Below, piece after piece: positions 44,831 to 57,419 of a stretch of DNA of 64,000 nt. Position numbers and translations under genes: made by a program. Under the pieces are notes generated by a model. It was not told the DNA's origin and searched no databases. It was given only the letters and a program-made list of their open reading frames with translations. Origin of the DNA: Liolophura sinensis (taxonomy: Eukaryota; Mollusca; Polyplacophora; Chitonida; Chitonidae); assembly GCF_032854445.1 (NCBI RefSeq), contig NC_088296.1, forward strand, positions 246,001 through 310,000, in the 5' to 3' direction. Within the stretch, counting starts at the first letter, position 1; every line of letters begins with the position of its first letter.

Positions 44831-44895
44831 TTATTTAACTGGTGTTTTAGGCCATACATACTTATACGACAGCTGCCAGCATTATGGTGGTAAGA
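44830..44895 (-). mobile_element. SINE 3' body fragment (unit 2)
   Basis: Unit 2 copy of the fragment at 12001-12066. Confidence 0.55.
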
Positions 44896-45612
44896 AACTT
44901 TTTAAAGTTTTAAAATTAGAGATCTGATTCAGGCATTTTACCTCAAACAAAATGATGACTACAAAATTACAATTTTTTGTCCAAAAAAAAAAGGTTTACA
45001 AAATAAATATAAGACTTTGTCTCACCCAATACATACCTGCCATTCATTGTGCAAATATTGTCCAACAAAAGAGCATGGATAAATGTAGCTTTTTCCTTGA
45101 TTATTCAAAGATTACTGCCCATCAGAATGTCCTTTTCCAGGCTGTGGGAAAGGAACCCAAATGTGCACTGACTGATACTTCTTGGAGCTGAATTTGTAAA
45201 GTGTGAGCACATACAAAAATCAGCTGAAAATTACTGAAACTGTAAACAAAATACTGCATGCACTTACAAATTTACAACTTTAATTTATCTATAATTGATA
45301 CAGCCATTAGCTTAGGGTTTTGAGATTGTTTTTCACCAAAATAAAAGTGAAAACAGTGTAATAAATGTTACACTCAGGTACATCCCTCTTGCCAATAACA
45401 TATACCTGAGCTATACCTCCACCTATACCTCAGACACACCTCAGCCATCATCTTTTTACCAACCATAGTACCCCAGGTTCACCTTCAATACACCTCACAT
45501 ACATGTTGGCCTACAACCCCAAGTACATGTATACCTCAGACACACCATCAGATATGTCCTACCTCAAGGGTACACCTCGGATGTGCCTCAAGTATACTCC
45601 CAGTACACCTTA

Positions 45613-46020
45613 TGGGTTATACATGCGCCATTCGGGCAATTGTGTCCAAGCTATGCCTCCGAAATGAAGTGTGAACAAGCGCTGATAAAACTGGATAAAA
45701 CTGCCACAAAGACACACTTTAAATTTCTGCACTGCATCCTGTTAAGTTATATCAGAATCTGTTTTGGATAGAACTAAAAACCCTCTGCCCAGTGTTATTA
45801 CCCACCCCATGAATGTTATCAAGGTAAGAAGATGTCATGACTTCACCTCCAGCAACCACAGCTCAAAACATGGCGTTAATGCCAGGTTGATTTTTGATAT
45901 GTTGTAGAGAAAAGTGCAAACTGCATGCGCAGGCATGGTACCACATGGAAGTTTAGTAGTGGATATATATTTTTGAGGTTGAATTTGACAAATTTACTAC
46001 ATAAATAGTGAATGAAAATC
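45613..46020. repeat. Dispersed 430-bp repeat, copy i (unit 2)
   Basis: Unit 2 counterpart of 12790-13215. A poly-A run at 46021-46040 follows it. Confidence 0.55.
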
Positions 46021-46919
46021 AAAAAAAAAAAAAAAAAAAATCAAAAATTCCAATTTTGCCTGATCACCTTTATTGTGATAAGGTCAAGTTGTGCGTGTCT
46101 TAACTGGACTACTTTTTGGTATTTACCATGGGTTATCCCCAACCATTACAACCCCAACCCTATCTACCCACCACCCCCATCCCCACCCTGTTAATTATGC
46201 AAAATTTCACCCTTACACTTATCAGGCTTGTACTTCCAAATTTTATTTACACAGGTGAGTGTAATATTGCATTTATTTGACCAGGACTGTATCAAGTCAC
46301 AGCCATGTGTATATATTTAGACGTAGCAAGTTATTTTTATCACATATTCTGAAACACCTACATACTTGTATGACACATAGTGTACAATGCACGATTATGT
46401 GTTTCAATTTTGTTATGTGCAAAGTGACTTTACAACATTAAATATGCTAATGCTGTGTTTCAAACAGGTCTGAAAGTTGATCTGCTTCTCACGTTTGATG
46501 AAATTTGATTAACTGTGCTGTCTGGGAAACAATAATAATAAAAAATTGTTTAGTTTTTGTAATTCATTTCTACAGGTACAAGTGGGGATAGGCTTACTAA
46601 TTCCTACATAACTTCTGCGCAGCTGAGTAGAGGTGGTAAAATTTTACAATCTAAGGACAACACTTGTTGCATTTTAATGTAATACAGGGTAAATGTTCAT
46701 TTCTGCAAATCTTCTTTTTGAAAGAAAAGAAATATTAACCCCATTCTCCACAAAACATCCTATCCCAAACTCTTACGTGTAGAGTATCAACACAGGTGGG
46801 CTACTACAGACAGCCCTGAACTTTGACTTTTGCCATTGGACATGTAAGATTTTGGTTATAGTGCCAAATTCATATAAAGATATTACTAACAAAAAATTTT
46901 AAAACTTGTCCTTTTTATA

Positions 46920-47340
46920 GGTTAAAAATGCGCAATTCAGGAAATTGCGTCCAAGACTTGCCTCCGAACTGAAGAAGGAGGACTGATTGGATAAAACTGA
47001 CACAGAGGTATTTAAGTTATTCATACACTATCAATTTCTGCTGTGCTACTTTGCATCTAACATGTCAAAATAAAATACATCAGTGGTTTAATTGTTTTAG
47101 ATAGAACTGAAAACTTCCCCCCTGCCAGAGTTATTACCCACCTCACTGACGGTTACCAAGGTAAGAAAATGTTATGACTCCACTTTCAACCACTACAGCT
47201 AAAAAAGTGGTAGCTGAGAATATTGTAGACAAAAGTACAAGCTGCATGTAGAGGTATGGCAAGGTACCATGCGAAAGTTAGGGTATATATATTTTTCACG
47301 TTGAAGATTTAATACATAATCATTATGGAAAATAAATGCT
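46920..47340. repeat. Dispersed 430-bp repeat, copy ii (unit 2)
   Basis: Unit 2 counterpart of 14095-14520, directly downstream of TRIM copy 2. Confidence 0.55.
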
Positions 47341-47382
47341 CCGGTCTAAGCTAAAAGGGTAAGCCATATTTCTCTCATTTAG

Positions 47383-47388
47383 TTTATT
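47383..47388 (-). terminator. Candidate poly(A) signal of TRIM copy 2
   Basis: AATAAA on the minus strand at the position matching 14566-14571. Confidence 0.28.
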
Positions 47389-47825
47389 TCTTAGGAATTA
47401 AAGTTACATAACACAACAAAAATTACTACATGTACCATGTTGACAATATGTATTGTCATGTATAAATTGTGACCCGTTTTGCTCAGTGACATTCCTGATT
47501 ATGCTGATTTACAAGTCACCATCACTAAAAATAAAACTACCTAGTCATTATCTACATGTATTTTGTCTGAAAGAAACCTGACACTGATGTTCAGGATAAG
47601 TGAAACAGACTGTGTATAACTACACCAAGATGTAAGCTTGTGACAGATCACTGACCACTTTGCAGAAGAAGCTATACATACTGAATTAGCCACAGTGCTC
47701 ACATTAACTAAAACATCAATACACAAACTGGTTTGCCTTTGTTTTTTTTAAAAAACCTAACAAAACAGTCTCCTTCAACAGATGATAATATGATGGAAAA
47801 GATGTAATGAATAATTACCCGATGG

Positions 47826-48398
47826 TCAGGAAGTGCTTATCATATCACAGAGAACTGGAGGCAGAGTTGCAGAGTCACCCGTTACCAGACGAGCAGACAC
47901 AGACACAGACACAGATCCAGACCCGATAAACCCAAACCATGGCACGAGAGGCTCTGTGACGACAACATCACTGGCAGTGTACATTACCTGGTTGTTGTCA
48001 CAGTCCAGGACTGTCAGTGTGTGGTCATCACAGTCCAGGTACACACCCAGGTGATGAGATCGTGTGTAAGGTCTGTACTGTTGATAGCCAGGTTTGATCT
48101 CATCACCAACACCAGACCTTATCACCACGGTACGCCATCTCAATGTACCAGGTGTTACGGCCACGGTCTGTCTCCTCACTCACACCACAGCTCTCCTGTG
48201 TCACTCCTACATAACAGTTACAGCCATGTGAACAAGTGATGTGTATCTCCCAGTAGTACCTGCCCGTCTGGTAACGCCCGTCTGTCACAGCTCTCCTCCA
48301 CCTCAACACCCTGGACAAGCCCTCAGCCTTTACCACACAGCCGCTGTCAGTGATTCTCAGCTTCCTGTCGTCTGTCTCTGTGAATCTCAGCGTCGGCT
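47826..48398 (-). pseudogene. TRIM copy 2 exon 6: frameshifted PRY-SPRY
   Basis: 573 nt against 584 nt in copy 1: a 14-nt loss near 48105-48125 and a 3-nt gain in a cagaca microrepeat near 47900. The first part reads PTLRFTETDDRKLRI … GRYYWEIHI … YIEMAYRGDKVWCW and stops. The second part (LGVYLDCDDHTLTVLD … SATLPP) is still recognisable one frame away. The well-preserved downstream part implies that the deletion is recent. Confidence 0.85.
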
Positions 48399-51300
48399 CT
48401 GCAAAAACACAACAGAAGCAGCATAAACAACAGCAAACCATAAACACACGCTGTAAGACTGAGGTTTAAATACCTGTACACATACTGTATTTTTAATTTT
48501 CAACACAATCTCTTGGAATAAAATGACATATATTGCTGACACGAATTTAATTTATACACAGATCTCTGTCATTTTCAGCCAGTATGAAAGAGTTGAGCTT
48601 CGACAAGAACTGTATCCATGGCTAAATGACGGGTACGACATAGACATAGAGTAAGTAGGTCTACTGGGTTAAAATACAGGCTTTTAGCGATCTAATTTAT
48701 TTAAAACTTATCACTTACAAAAAGAAAAATACCTTCCTCTATCCAGCCATTGGTTTTAGTTGTCAATTATGGCACATTTGAACACTCAATTCCAGGCAGC
48801 GAAATTTGGCCTGCCGGCGAAACCCAGAAATCGGTTACGTCTTTTCCGCCTCGTCTAACCGATCATTCGGTCACGCCACGTATGTTTATCAACCCGATCG
48901 GTTACGCTAATTGTTTACGTGGTTTATGTTTCAGGCATCATTATGGATCATTAATAAAAGTATTCAGCTCAATGTTATGTTTGTTTTTCTTTTCTATATC
49001 TAGCAGCTCATACCGTAAGGTTGGTGAACAAAAGAAAGAGAAATTTTACACTCACACGGTGTTTCAACGTTGTGTGTTGCCTGGTTGGTACTTGACTCCT
49101 GTGGCACATTTTTACGTGAAATTCCGTTAAACAGGCTTATATGTTTGCAATATGCCCAGTCCAACATTAAGTACTTCCAGTAAGTGTCATTACGGTATTG
49201 GGGAGCGAGTTTGGTATCCCTGATTACTGATAATTAACGCAGTTTCCAACGCACGTGGTGTGAGTCTTATCACAGTGATATATATATATACTCGCTACAG
49301 GGCCGGGAGAGACCTTGACGTCACAGGCCTGTGCTCTAAATCAGAACGCAGCCAGTGAGGTCCCGTGAGGGTTCCATCAATCTGTACGGTAGACTCGACT
49401 AATTTGGGCTCGAGTAGCAGTTAAACTACATGTACATGTAAAGGTAACCTTGTTTTATTTATTTGCGTGATCGTGAAAAGATAAGTCAAAATAAATAATT
49501 TGAGTATTATCTCAAAGCCTGTAAAGCATATATGAATGATTACATTTCCATGTGACCAGCACAGGCAGCTGGCTGTGGCTGAAATCGATGTTTCTATTTT
49601 TAGACGCGTTGCCATACTGGCCGCGTTGTGATTATGAAAGCTGTTCAGTCCAGTTTATCTGTAGTTACCTAATGCACACTGACTCTAAGGACGTTCTCGT
49701 TGGACAGTTGGCCTAACCGATTTTCCGGTTAGCCAAATTGAACCGCACGGTTTCGTTCGCGCCAAATTTCGCTGCCTGCAATTCACTATCAAGCTGCAGT
49801 AGGCCTGTTGCCATTCGTGGAGTTCCGAAGTTGTCTGTGTAATAAGGGAAGTAACTCGCCACACATAACTTACCAAGTGACTTTCACTGTCACAATACCC
49901 CCAAAGACTATTTAATCCACCAGAAGTAGTCAGCTAAATTTTCTTCAATTTGCCATTTTTTTTAAAGACACCTAAATATTTAAATATTAACAACAAAGTT
50001 ATATTAGGGGGGAAGAGCATGTAAACCTCATACTCTTATACATGGAATCTATATCCTTTAACATTAATAATGAAACAGATATGAGGGCATTTTTTCTCTT
50101 TTTTATTCCCCCTTGAAGTAAGTGTTTGACTACATTTGAATCTAGGAAATAATGGCGAATTTTTACTTGAATACACGTTTCAGTAATAATTAGGGGGACT
50201 CCGTGGTTCAGTTGGTTAGCGCGCTAGCGCAGCGTAATGAAACAGAAGGCTCTCACCATGCAATGCGGACGCTGTGAGTTCAAGTCCAGCTCATGCTGGC
50301 CTCCTCTTCGGCCGTTCGTGGAAAGGTCTTCCAGCAACCTGCAAATGATCGTGGGTTTCCACCGGGCTATGCCCAGTTTCCTCCCACCATAATGTTTGCC
50401 GAAGTCGTCTAAGTGAAATATTCTTGAGTACGGCGTAAAGCACAAAAAATTGGGTGCAACATGTTATCTGTCCTGCTCTAAGAGTGTACACCTGCTCTTG
50501 TACACATGGGGTAAACATCACCCAGACACCACAGAATACACAAACACCAGTCCTAATCTAACATTACACCCGCTGATTTGTAAATACAAGGTAGACACCG
50601 ATGGCTTCACTACCATCTGTTCTGATCTAATTTTGCAGCTGCTGATATATAATTCTGCTATGTACCTTCTTCCTTTTGTGACTTCTGGGCCAACTGTACA
50701 TTAATCTGAATCTCCTGTGCACATCCTACTGTGTACCTCACATTAGTCTGTGTCGTCTGTGCCCACCCTACTGTATACCTCACATTAGTCTGTGTCTTCT
50801 GTGCACACCCTACTGTATAACTCACATTAGCCTTTGTCTTCTGTGCACATCCTACTGTATAACTCACATTAGCCGTTGTCTTCTGTGCACATCCTACTGT
50901 ATAACTCACATTAGCCGTTGTCTTCTGTGCACACTCTACCGTATACATCGCATTAGCCTGTGTCTTCTGTGCACACGCTACTGTAAACCTCGTATTAGCC
51001 TGTGTCTTCTGTGCACACCCTACTGTATAACTCACATTAGTATGTGTCTTCTGTGCACACCTTACTGTATACCTCACATTAGCCTGTGTCTTCTGTGCAC
51101 ACCTTACTGTATACCTCACATTAGTCTGTGTCTTCTGTGCACACCTTACTGTATACCTCACATTAGCCTGTGTCTTCTGTGCACACCCTACTGTATACCT
51201 CAAATTAGCCGTTGTCTTCTGTGCACATCCTACTGTATAACTCACATTAGCCGTTGTCTTCTGTGCACACCCTACTGTATAACTCACATTAGTCTGTGTC

Positions 51301-54300
51301 TTCTGTGCACACCTTACTGTATACCTCACATTAGCCTGTGTCTTCTGTGCACACCTTACTGTATACCTCACGTTAGCCTGTGTCTTCTGTGCACACCTTA
51401 CTGTATACCTCACATTAGTCTGTGTCTTCTGTGCACACCCTACTGTATACCTCACATTAGTCTGTGTCTCCTGTGCACATCCTACTGTATAACTCACATT
51501 AGCTGTTGTCTTCTGTGCACACTCTACCGTATACATCACATTAGCCTGTGTCTTCTGTGCACACGCTACTGTAAACCTCGTATCAGCCTGTGTCTTCTGT
51601 GCACACCCTACTGTATAACTCACATTAGTCTGTGTCTTCTGTGCACATCCTACTGTATACCTCGCATTACCCTGTGTCTTCTAAGCACACCCTACTGTAT
51701 AACTCAAATTAGCCTCTGTCCTCTGGGCAAACCATACTGTATATCTGACAATAATTTGTATATTCCGGGCACACACTACTGTATACCACACATTAGTTAG
51801 CATCCTTTTACCCACCCTATCTCTTGCCTAACATTAATGTATATGGTTTATACTATCTGTACTTTTTGTAAACTCTTCTCACTTTCGTCTCTCTTGGAAT
51901 ACTGTTCATTTTCTTGGCACGCCACGGACATATCGGTTTTGTTTTCTTAACAGAGTCTATCGTGTGTTTTGCAGGTACACAGCCGTTCGCCCTCTTCATT
52001 TTTGTCTGTGTCTTCGATGCACACACTAATGTAAATCCTTCAGTCCTTTATGTCGTCTAAGCACACCCTACTGTATGCCTTTTATACATAAGAACTTACT
52101 TGTAACACGTAGGGGAGATATTTGTCCACTGACTGCTGCTTCTAAGTCCTGGCGTTCTTGCATTGTCTCTTTTACAGTCACCTGTCTAGGAACAACTTGG
52201 TCAAGTTGTACAGAAGCTAGAAGCTTCTGTCTGCTGACCTCATGTTTCTCCAGATCTGATCTTATCCCATTCAGCTGGTCATCAGTTCTGCCAGAAGAGG
52301 AGAGAAAACAAAGAGGCACAGTCGTGTAGTGATCTTGTGTCCGCGCAGTTATAAGAATGCCATAATGTACTATTCCTAGTAGGTTAGATCTAATTTGTCT
52401 GGACAAACGTAAGATTGAACATTAGATATATCTCACACTTGAGTCATGTTTTGGACAACTATAGCTTACAGAAACACATCTGCTGACAATAGTCACGTGC
52501 GCATGTATAACAAACATGGGGACGTATAACACATTTATACATACGTTTTGGTGAAGTCCGTGGAACCCTGTCAACAAACAGAATTGAGCATACATATAAA
52601 ATCACGTAAAGAAGAAACAGATACCGCTCCAGAGACACACAGTACACAAGCACCCTTGGCTTTTATATCCAACATTTAGACCATTCCCTGATCTATTACA
52701 TAGCCAACATCAGCTCTCAATTCTGCTTAATAAATTCCATTGTGCTTCATACAATACAATTCCCCCTTATTTGCAAATCTATTTACATACAAACCTTGTT
52801 TTATTTAAAAAAAAACAGCATACAGTATGTTCTTTTTGACATTACATGTTGCTACTGTATTGCTTTAATCGGACCGAGGGGCGCCACTGAGCATAATAAG
52901 GCTGTTGAACTCAGGATCTAAAACTTTAGCAGATCTGGAAGCATGAGGTGGATTTGAATACCTGATCACAGTTCCTAAGGGTGGTTTGGGTCTTAGGTAA
53001 CGTCTGTAGTAGAGGCAACTGAACTAATGTTAGAGATTGTGACTTATATGCTTGACTTACCTGCAAAAACTCCACGTCCATTGATGCTAATAAATCATTG
53101 GAAGCCTGTACCATCGTCTCCATTTCCTGGGCCTGTAGCTGTAAATGTTTGAGTATAGCACTACACTCCACACTCCACTGTGAATAGCGGGTTCTTATGC
53201 CATCTAAGGAGTGCCGCCTCCAGGCTTGTAAAGCTTCCAAGGCTGCACAATAAGCCTTTTCTACCTCCTCAGTGTGAAGCTCCTGGTTTTCCTGCCAAAC
53301 AGAAAATTCGTTTATTACCTCATCCACACCTTTAGAACTGTGTGTTCAAGAAGTTATATATGTATGTGTAAAAGGGTGAACTATACGCGCCACATAACAA
53401 TGTGTCTCCGGGGTGGAGGGGATTTCCCTTTAATCCAGTGATGTACATGTAAGTGTCTACTCAAAACCCCAAAGGTACGTCGGTCAACTTCTAAAAGGGT
53501 CGTGCCATCAAAACTGATGCTCCGAGCATGGTGAAGCCTTAGTTGCTTCCAACCTCAGACACCTGGGGCTGGTTCAAACACGAACGTTGTCGCCCCATCA
53601 GATCAAATGGTGACGTGTATATATTATAGATATTATTATAACAGCGCATGATCAGAGATGATATATCAAATGGAGTTGTCTGAGGTGGGCATATCGCGTG
53701 TGTGTCACTGAGAAGAAAGTCATAATAATGATACCATAGTCTGATCAGACAAGCCAGAAATAAGTAAATAGACTCGTCGTTCACATAAATAAATCACCGC
53801 ATCAGTCCGTGTATTCCCCTGTTTAAGTTCTGATAAAAAGTCGTCAATATTCGGGTTTAACTCTTTAATTGTAATCTACATATATAATATGTGACAGAAT
53901 CAGCTTTAATAGCAATATTCTACATAGTCAAAATGAGCCACAACAACATGAGACTGAACAGGTGTCATGGAAAATACCAACCTGTATCTTACTGTGCAGC
54001 CTCAGAACTCCTGACAGTGATTCCTTAGTTTCGCCTAAGACTTTCTCCAGTTCATTAGTCCTGCTCAAAACAGCTGGCTGTAATGGAAAAAAAACGCTAC
54101 ATTAAAAAATCCGCCTTTCAAAAGACTCACTACTGTACAGGACAAAATGTCCCATTCTTCACTACACATCATAAATTTTAGGTCAGTAAACAGTTCCAAA
54201 TCATGCCATATTTATTTTGATTATCGACTTATATACTAACATGGTACACGATTTAGATAGTGATTTAAGTTATGCGACCAGAACATTCCTTGTTTCTTTC

Positions 54301-55145
54301 TAACATCATTGAAAACTGTTTATCACTTTTCTTTGCATGATTCCAAAGTAATTTTGAACTTACACAATTTCTTAGTTTTTCGTGGTTTGTGTTAATAGTC
54401 GTTTTGGGAAATGACCACACGAGTATTGACTCCATTTCGGTTGATGGCTGATATACGAATATCTTTTTCACATTACCTTGTCATTCTCAGCTGCTGATGG
54501 TATATCCCGCATAGCGTGTCCCTGATGCTCAACCACACACCCCACACAGATCACCATTCGACACGGTTCACAGTACAAGTCGAATGACCGACCGTGTCTG
54601 GGGCATGACGGCTGCTGGGTTGATTGGTGGTCCCTACTGACTTGGCCCTGTGAGGTTTCCTGAGAGAGGTACTCCAGGGGCGAAATCAGTTGGTGACGTT
54701 TCAGAGGACCCCTCATTGGGTGACAAATAACAAGACATTCCTCACAGTAGAACACACCACACTTGTTACAAAACTTGACAGCTTTGACGTGATTACCTTC
54801 CTCACACAGAGAACAATATGCGATGTCATCCTCAACCTTTACACCAGATGAGAACCTCTCCACAATTTCTGCTAGATGAAAGTTAGGAGGTAGACCAGCC
54901 ACACCTTCTCTCCCCAGACTGGTCGGTGCCCGACACACAGGGCACGCTATCAGCTGATGAACCTCCTCATATCCAGTGCTGTCGGAGCTCTCGTCTGTCT
55001 GTACATGTTTGAACTTGTCAGCGTACGAATCAATGCATTCCCTACAAAAACTGTGCTGACAGGGTAGCATTACTGGTTTCCGGAATGTTTCCACGCATAT
55101 CGAACAGATGAGAACATCATCCCGCTCTTGCATACTTTCGGCCAT
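48103..55145 (-). CDS. TRIM copy 2, intact RING-BBox-CC, truncated SPRY
   Basis: This is the duplicate of the unit 1 TRIM gene. Exons on the minus strand are 55145-54477, 54077-53982, 53291-53061, 52567-52545, 52287-52100 and 48398 onward. The lengths 669, 96, 231, 23 and 188 nt and all splice sites equal those of copy 1. All RING ligands and the B-box 2 ligands are kept. In the SPRY exon a 14-nt deletion puts a TGA at 48105-48103, giving a predicted 500-aa protein with PRY and only the first part of SPRY. It could be a pseudogene or a truncated TRIM able to dimerise and ubiquitinate but not to bind the SPRY target. Exon 1 differs from copy 1 at 22 of 223 residues. Confidence 0.8.
48793..49778. 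mobile_element. Nonautonomous DNA transposon, 986 bp (unit 2 only)
   Basis: The element begins CAGGCAGCGAAATTTGGC and ends with the exact reverse complement, an 18-bp perfect terminal inverted repeat. It is flanked on both sides by CAATTC. Unit 1 has a single CAATTC at the same place (about 15969), the clean empty site, so the 6-bp word is the target-site duplication. Subterminal regions carry repeated ATCGGTTA/TAACCGAT-type words, possible transposase binding sites. The only long frame (to 49130) shows no transposase motif. The superfamily is not assignable from 6-bp duplications and these ends alone. It lies in TRIM copy 2 intron 5. Confidence 0.9.
50193..50449 (+). mobile_element. tRNA-derived SINE in TRIM intron 5 (unit 2)
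   Basis: Unit 2 copy of the element at 16381-16637, with intact A-box and B-box-like words. Confidence 0.85.
50703..51805. repeat. 42-bp minisatellite in TRIM intron 5, about 26 units (unit 2)
   Basis: Same 42-bp unit as in unit 1. The minus strand is open for 321 codons and the plus strand for 252, which shows that openness is a property of the unit and not of one coding strand. The unit mix differs from unit 1: TTAN units (gttgtcttc) are common here and RKY units absent. The 420-bp higher-order block is missing. Confidence 0.95.
52100..52287 (-). CDS. TRIM copy 2 exon 5 (188 nt)
   Basis: Same length and phases as copy 1. By eye the two copies differ at six nucleotides and all six change an amino acid. 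Confidence 0.83.
52545..52567 (-). CDS. TRIM copy 2 exon 4 (23-nt microexon)
   Basis: Same position and splice sites as in copy 1. One silent change keeps GSTDFTK. Confidence 0.77.
53061..53291 (-). CDS. TRIM copy 2 exon 3 (231 nt)
   Basis: 231 nt, phase 0 to 0, with six residue differences from copy 1 including an Arg-to-Cys change in KAYCAALEAL. The coiled-coil pattern is kept. Confidence 0.88.
53982..54077 (-). CDS. TRIM copy 2 exon 2 (96 nt)
   Basis: Identical to the 96-nt exon of copy 1, with the same splice sites (ttacag acceptor; CAG|GTTGGT donor). Confidence 0.86.
54477..55145 (-). CDS. TRIM copy 2 exon 1: RING, B-box 1, B-box 2
   Basis: 223 codons ending at GACAAG|GTAATG. The start MAESMQERDD is chosen by analogy with copy 1 and because a 3' splice site (ttgcag) lies 15 nt upstream. 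The frame happens to stay open past that acceptor for 44 further codons, but that part aligns with intron in unit 1. All eight RING ligands are intact; C32 of copy 1, which is not a ligand, is Ser. Confidence 0.9.
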
Positions 55146-55974
55146 TATTAGTTTTTTTTCCTGCAACAAAAACGGCAAATCGCTCAGACGGGCACCTATA
55201 AGAATGTTCCTATTTACAAAATCATTAACGTTCAAGACAGCACACAAACTCCATCTGTTCCCGTGTTCCCACAACACACTGAGTACAGTAATTTTTATCG
55301 CTATTCTCCAATTCTCGTTTAAGAAGCATTGAAGTGTCTATACATGCACGAGGAGAGTAAACCTCGCTTTCCTGAGAAAGAATCCATTCTGTTCAGTTAG
55401 AAATTTGGCCATTCTTCCTTATATTGCGCTTTTTGGCAAAAATCTGGTCAGGCGAATTTGGGCAGAGGTGTTTTATAGTGATATTCGATAGATATATAGC
55501 TCCAATCCATAATTAGCAAGTCTGTGTGCAAAAACGAGATTATCGCTATTTAAATGTATATTGTCTAGCCAAGCCTGTTGAATACAGTGTCTATGATGGT
55601 AACTTGACCCTATATACTGTATGATAATTGGGCCAAACCTCTGGAATATCTCTATCTGCAGAAGTTTATACAATATATAACAGATATAATAAACACGGCA
55701 TTACTAATAGTGACACAAGCATTTCTTACTTATATTAAAACAGTTATAAACCAAGGTCAAATTTTGTATTCCAGCTCCCAGTGGTTTTTTATGTTATTGT
55801 CAGAAAGCACAGAAGTAAAGAGTACAATACACCTGCTAATCAATTAAAACGATTAAACCGTAAAATGTTGACTTCGTTCCAACGTATGAAGTACATGACC
55901 GATTAGATAAAGCGCTATAACAGGGACAGCCTCTCATAGCACCGTATCAACTCAAAGCCTGGATTGGAGATATG

Positions 55975-56206
55975 TTTATTTATTTGACTGGTGTTTTACG
56001 CCGTGCTCAAGAATATTTCACTTATACGACGGCGAGCAGCAATATAGTGAGAGGAAACTCACCACCATCCGCAGGTTGCATCCAGACTTTCCCACATTCG
56101 GCCGGGGAGAAGCCGGCATGAGCTGGACTTGAACTCACAGCAACCGCATTGGTGAGAGGATACTGGGTCATTGAGCTGCGCTAGCGCGCTAACCGACTGA
56201 GCCACA
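55975..56206 (-). mobile_element. tRNA-derived SINE (unit 2)
   Basis: Unit 2 copy of 24739-24994, without the poly-G expansion. Its head end (gactgagccaca) joins directly to aagttcagtgcatacc, which in unit 1 lies about 240 bp further on. A deletion therefore starts at the SINE edge. Confidence 0.82.
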
Positions 56207-56344
56207 AAGTTCAGTGCATACCTTAGGTTTGAGCCCCCCTCCAAGTCGGGAGACCTTAGACCTGAGTCGCGTCATACCAAAGCCTTCGAAAATGGCATTT
56301 CTTACTCTTCAGCTTGGGATATGAGAACATGTACATCCTAACCA

Positions 56345-57070
56345 TGATTTTTTTACTGTTACAATTTTTATATTTGGAGCAGAAAGGCGAACGTTGTAAG
56401 TAAACACACAGCGTTCCATACATGTCGGTTGCTCTGGTTATCTACATGTATGTAGGCCCAACCCCAGACAACACGTCAGTGGCAAGCAACGACCTTCAGC
56501 AAAACCCTACATAATGCTTCTCAAGGTCAAAGCTTCAGAAAAATACATTAATAACGTACTATCTCCCTGTATATATAGTGAGAAGATCGATATAATTAGA
56601 CAGTATGAACTTGACCCCAATTCAATGAGTCGTTTTTCTTGAGAAGAAAATATTCCAACTGTTTATAGACAGTGTCAGAGTTTCACACACAGATCGAGAG
56701 TAGAGTCTATACAGAGAAACACACCATTAATCGTACGTCGACTTCGTGAGGATAAGCAGACCATTTACATTCTGTATGAGAGCCGTTCACACGATTAAGT
56801 AAAGACAACTCCCTCACCTGAGAGAAATATCTAGATATAACAATAGGCCTACCCCATCTTACAAGACTTACCTGTCGACACTATTCCCACCGTGTTTCAC
56901 TACTTGATAAAACTGCGCAGATTGAAACAGAAACTACTTGGTTCCGAGAAATAGGTCATCCGAGCAGGGGAGTTAAATCCCTCAGTATGCTTGTACACAT
57001 TTATACTACATGACATCTCCACAATTGTAGCACAGTTCCCTCAACAACTCAAGAATGTGCACATAATCTT
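56345..57070 (-). repeat. Promoter/first-exon module B', unit 2
   Basis: Unit 2 copy of 25390-26110 with all shared landmarks. Confidence 0.62.
56872..57005 (-). promoter_or_regulatory. Candidate first exon and TATA box B' of TRIM copy 2
   Basis: TATAAAT (57005-56999) and a CAG|GTAAGT donor (exon end 56872), spaced as in unit 1. The 3' splice site of TRIM copy 2 is at 55161-55162. Confidence 0.48.
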
Positions 57071-57180
57071 TAAAATTATGGCCGATGCAATGGCCGTTAT
57101 TTACATAGTACGGCTTTAACTGCAACTGATCGGATGGCTCACAGATCAACGGTCATAACAGTTTACTTTAACAATATTAT

Positions 57181-57419
57181 TTACTTATTTGGTTAGTGTT
57201 TTACGCCACACTCAAGAATATTTCACTTATACGACGGCCGCCAGCATTATAGTGGGAGGAAACCGGGGCCCGGTGGAAGCCCAGGACCATCCGCATGATG
57301 CTTGCAGACTTTCCCACATACGGCTGGAGAGGAAGCTAGCATGGACTGGACTTGGGCGGTAGGCTTCTTCGAAATTGCTCCGTGCTCGTGTGCTAATAAT
57401 CTCGGCCACTGAAGCCCCT
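57181..57419 (-). mobile_element. tRNA-derived SINE (unit 2)
   Basis: Unit 2 copy of 26221-26460, between modules B' and C'. Confidence 0.8.

Noticed and set aside
48750-49130. 126-codon frame at the transposon as a transposase
   Set aside because: It starts outside the element, crosses its left end and shows no transposase motif.
54468-55277. Upstream extension of TRIM copy 2 to an earlier Met (44 extra codons)
   Set aside because: The extension crosses a good 3' splice site (ttgcag) and aligns with sequence in unit 1 where the frame is not kept. The start MAESMQ is shared by both copies.
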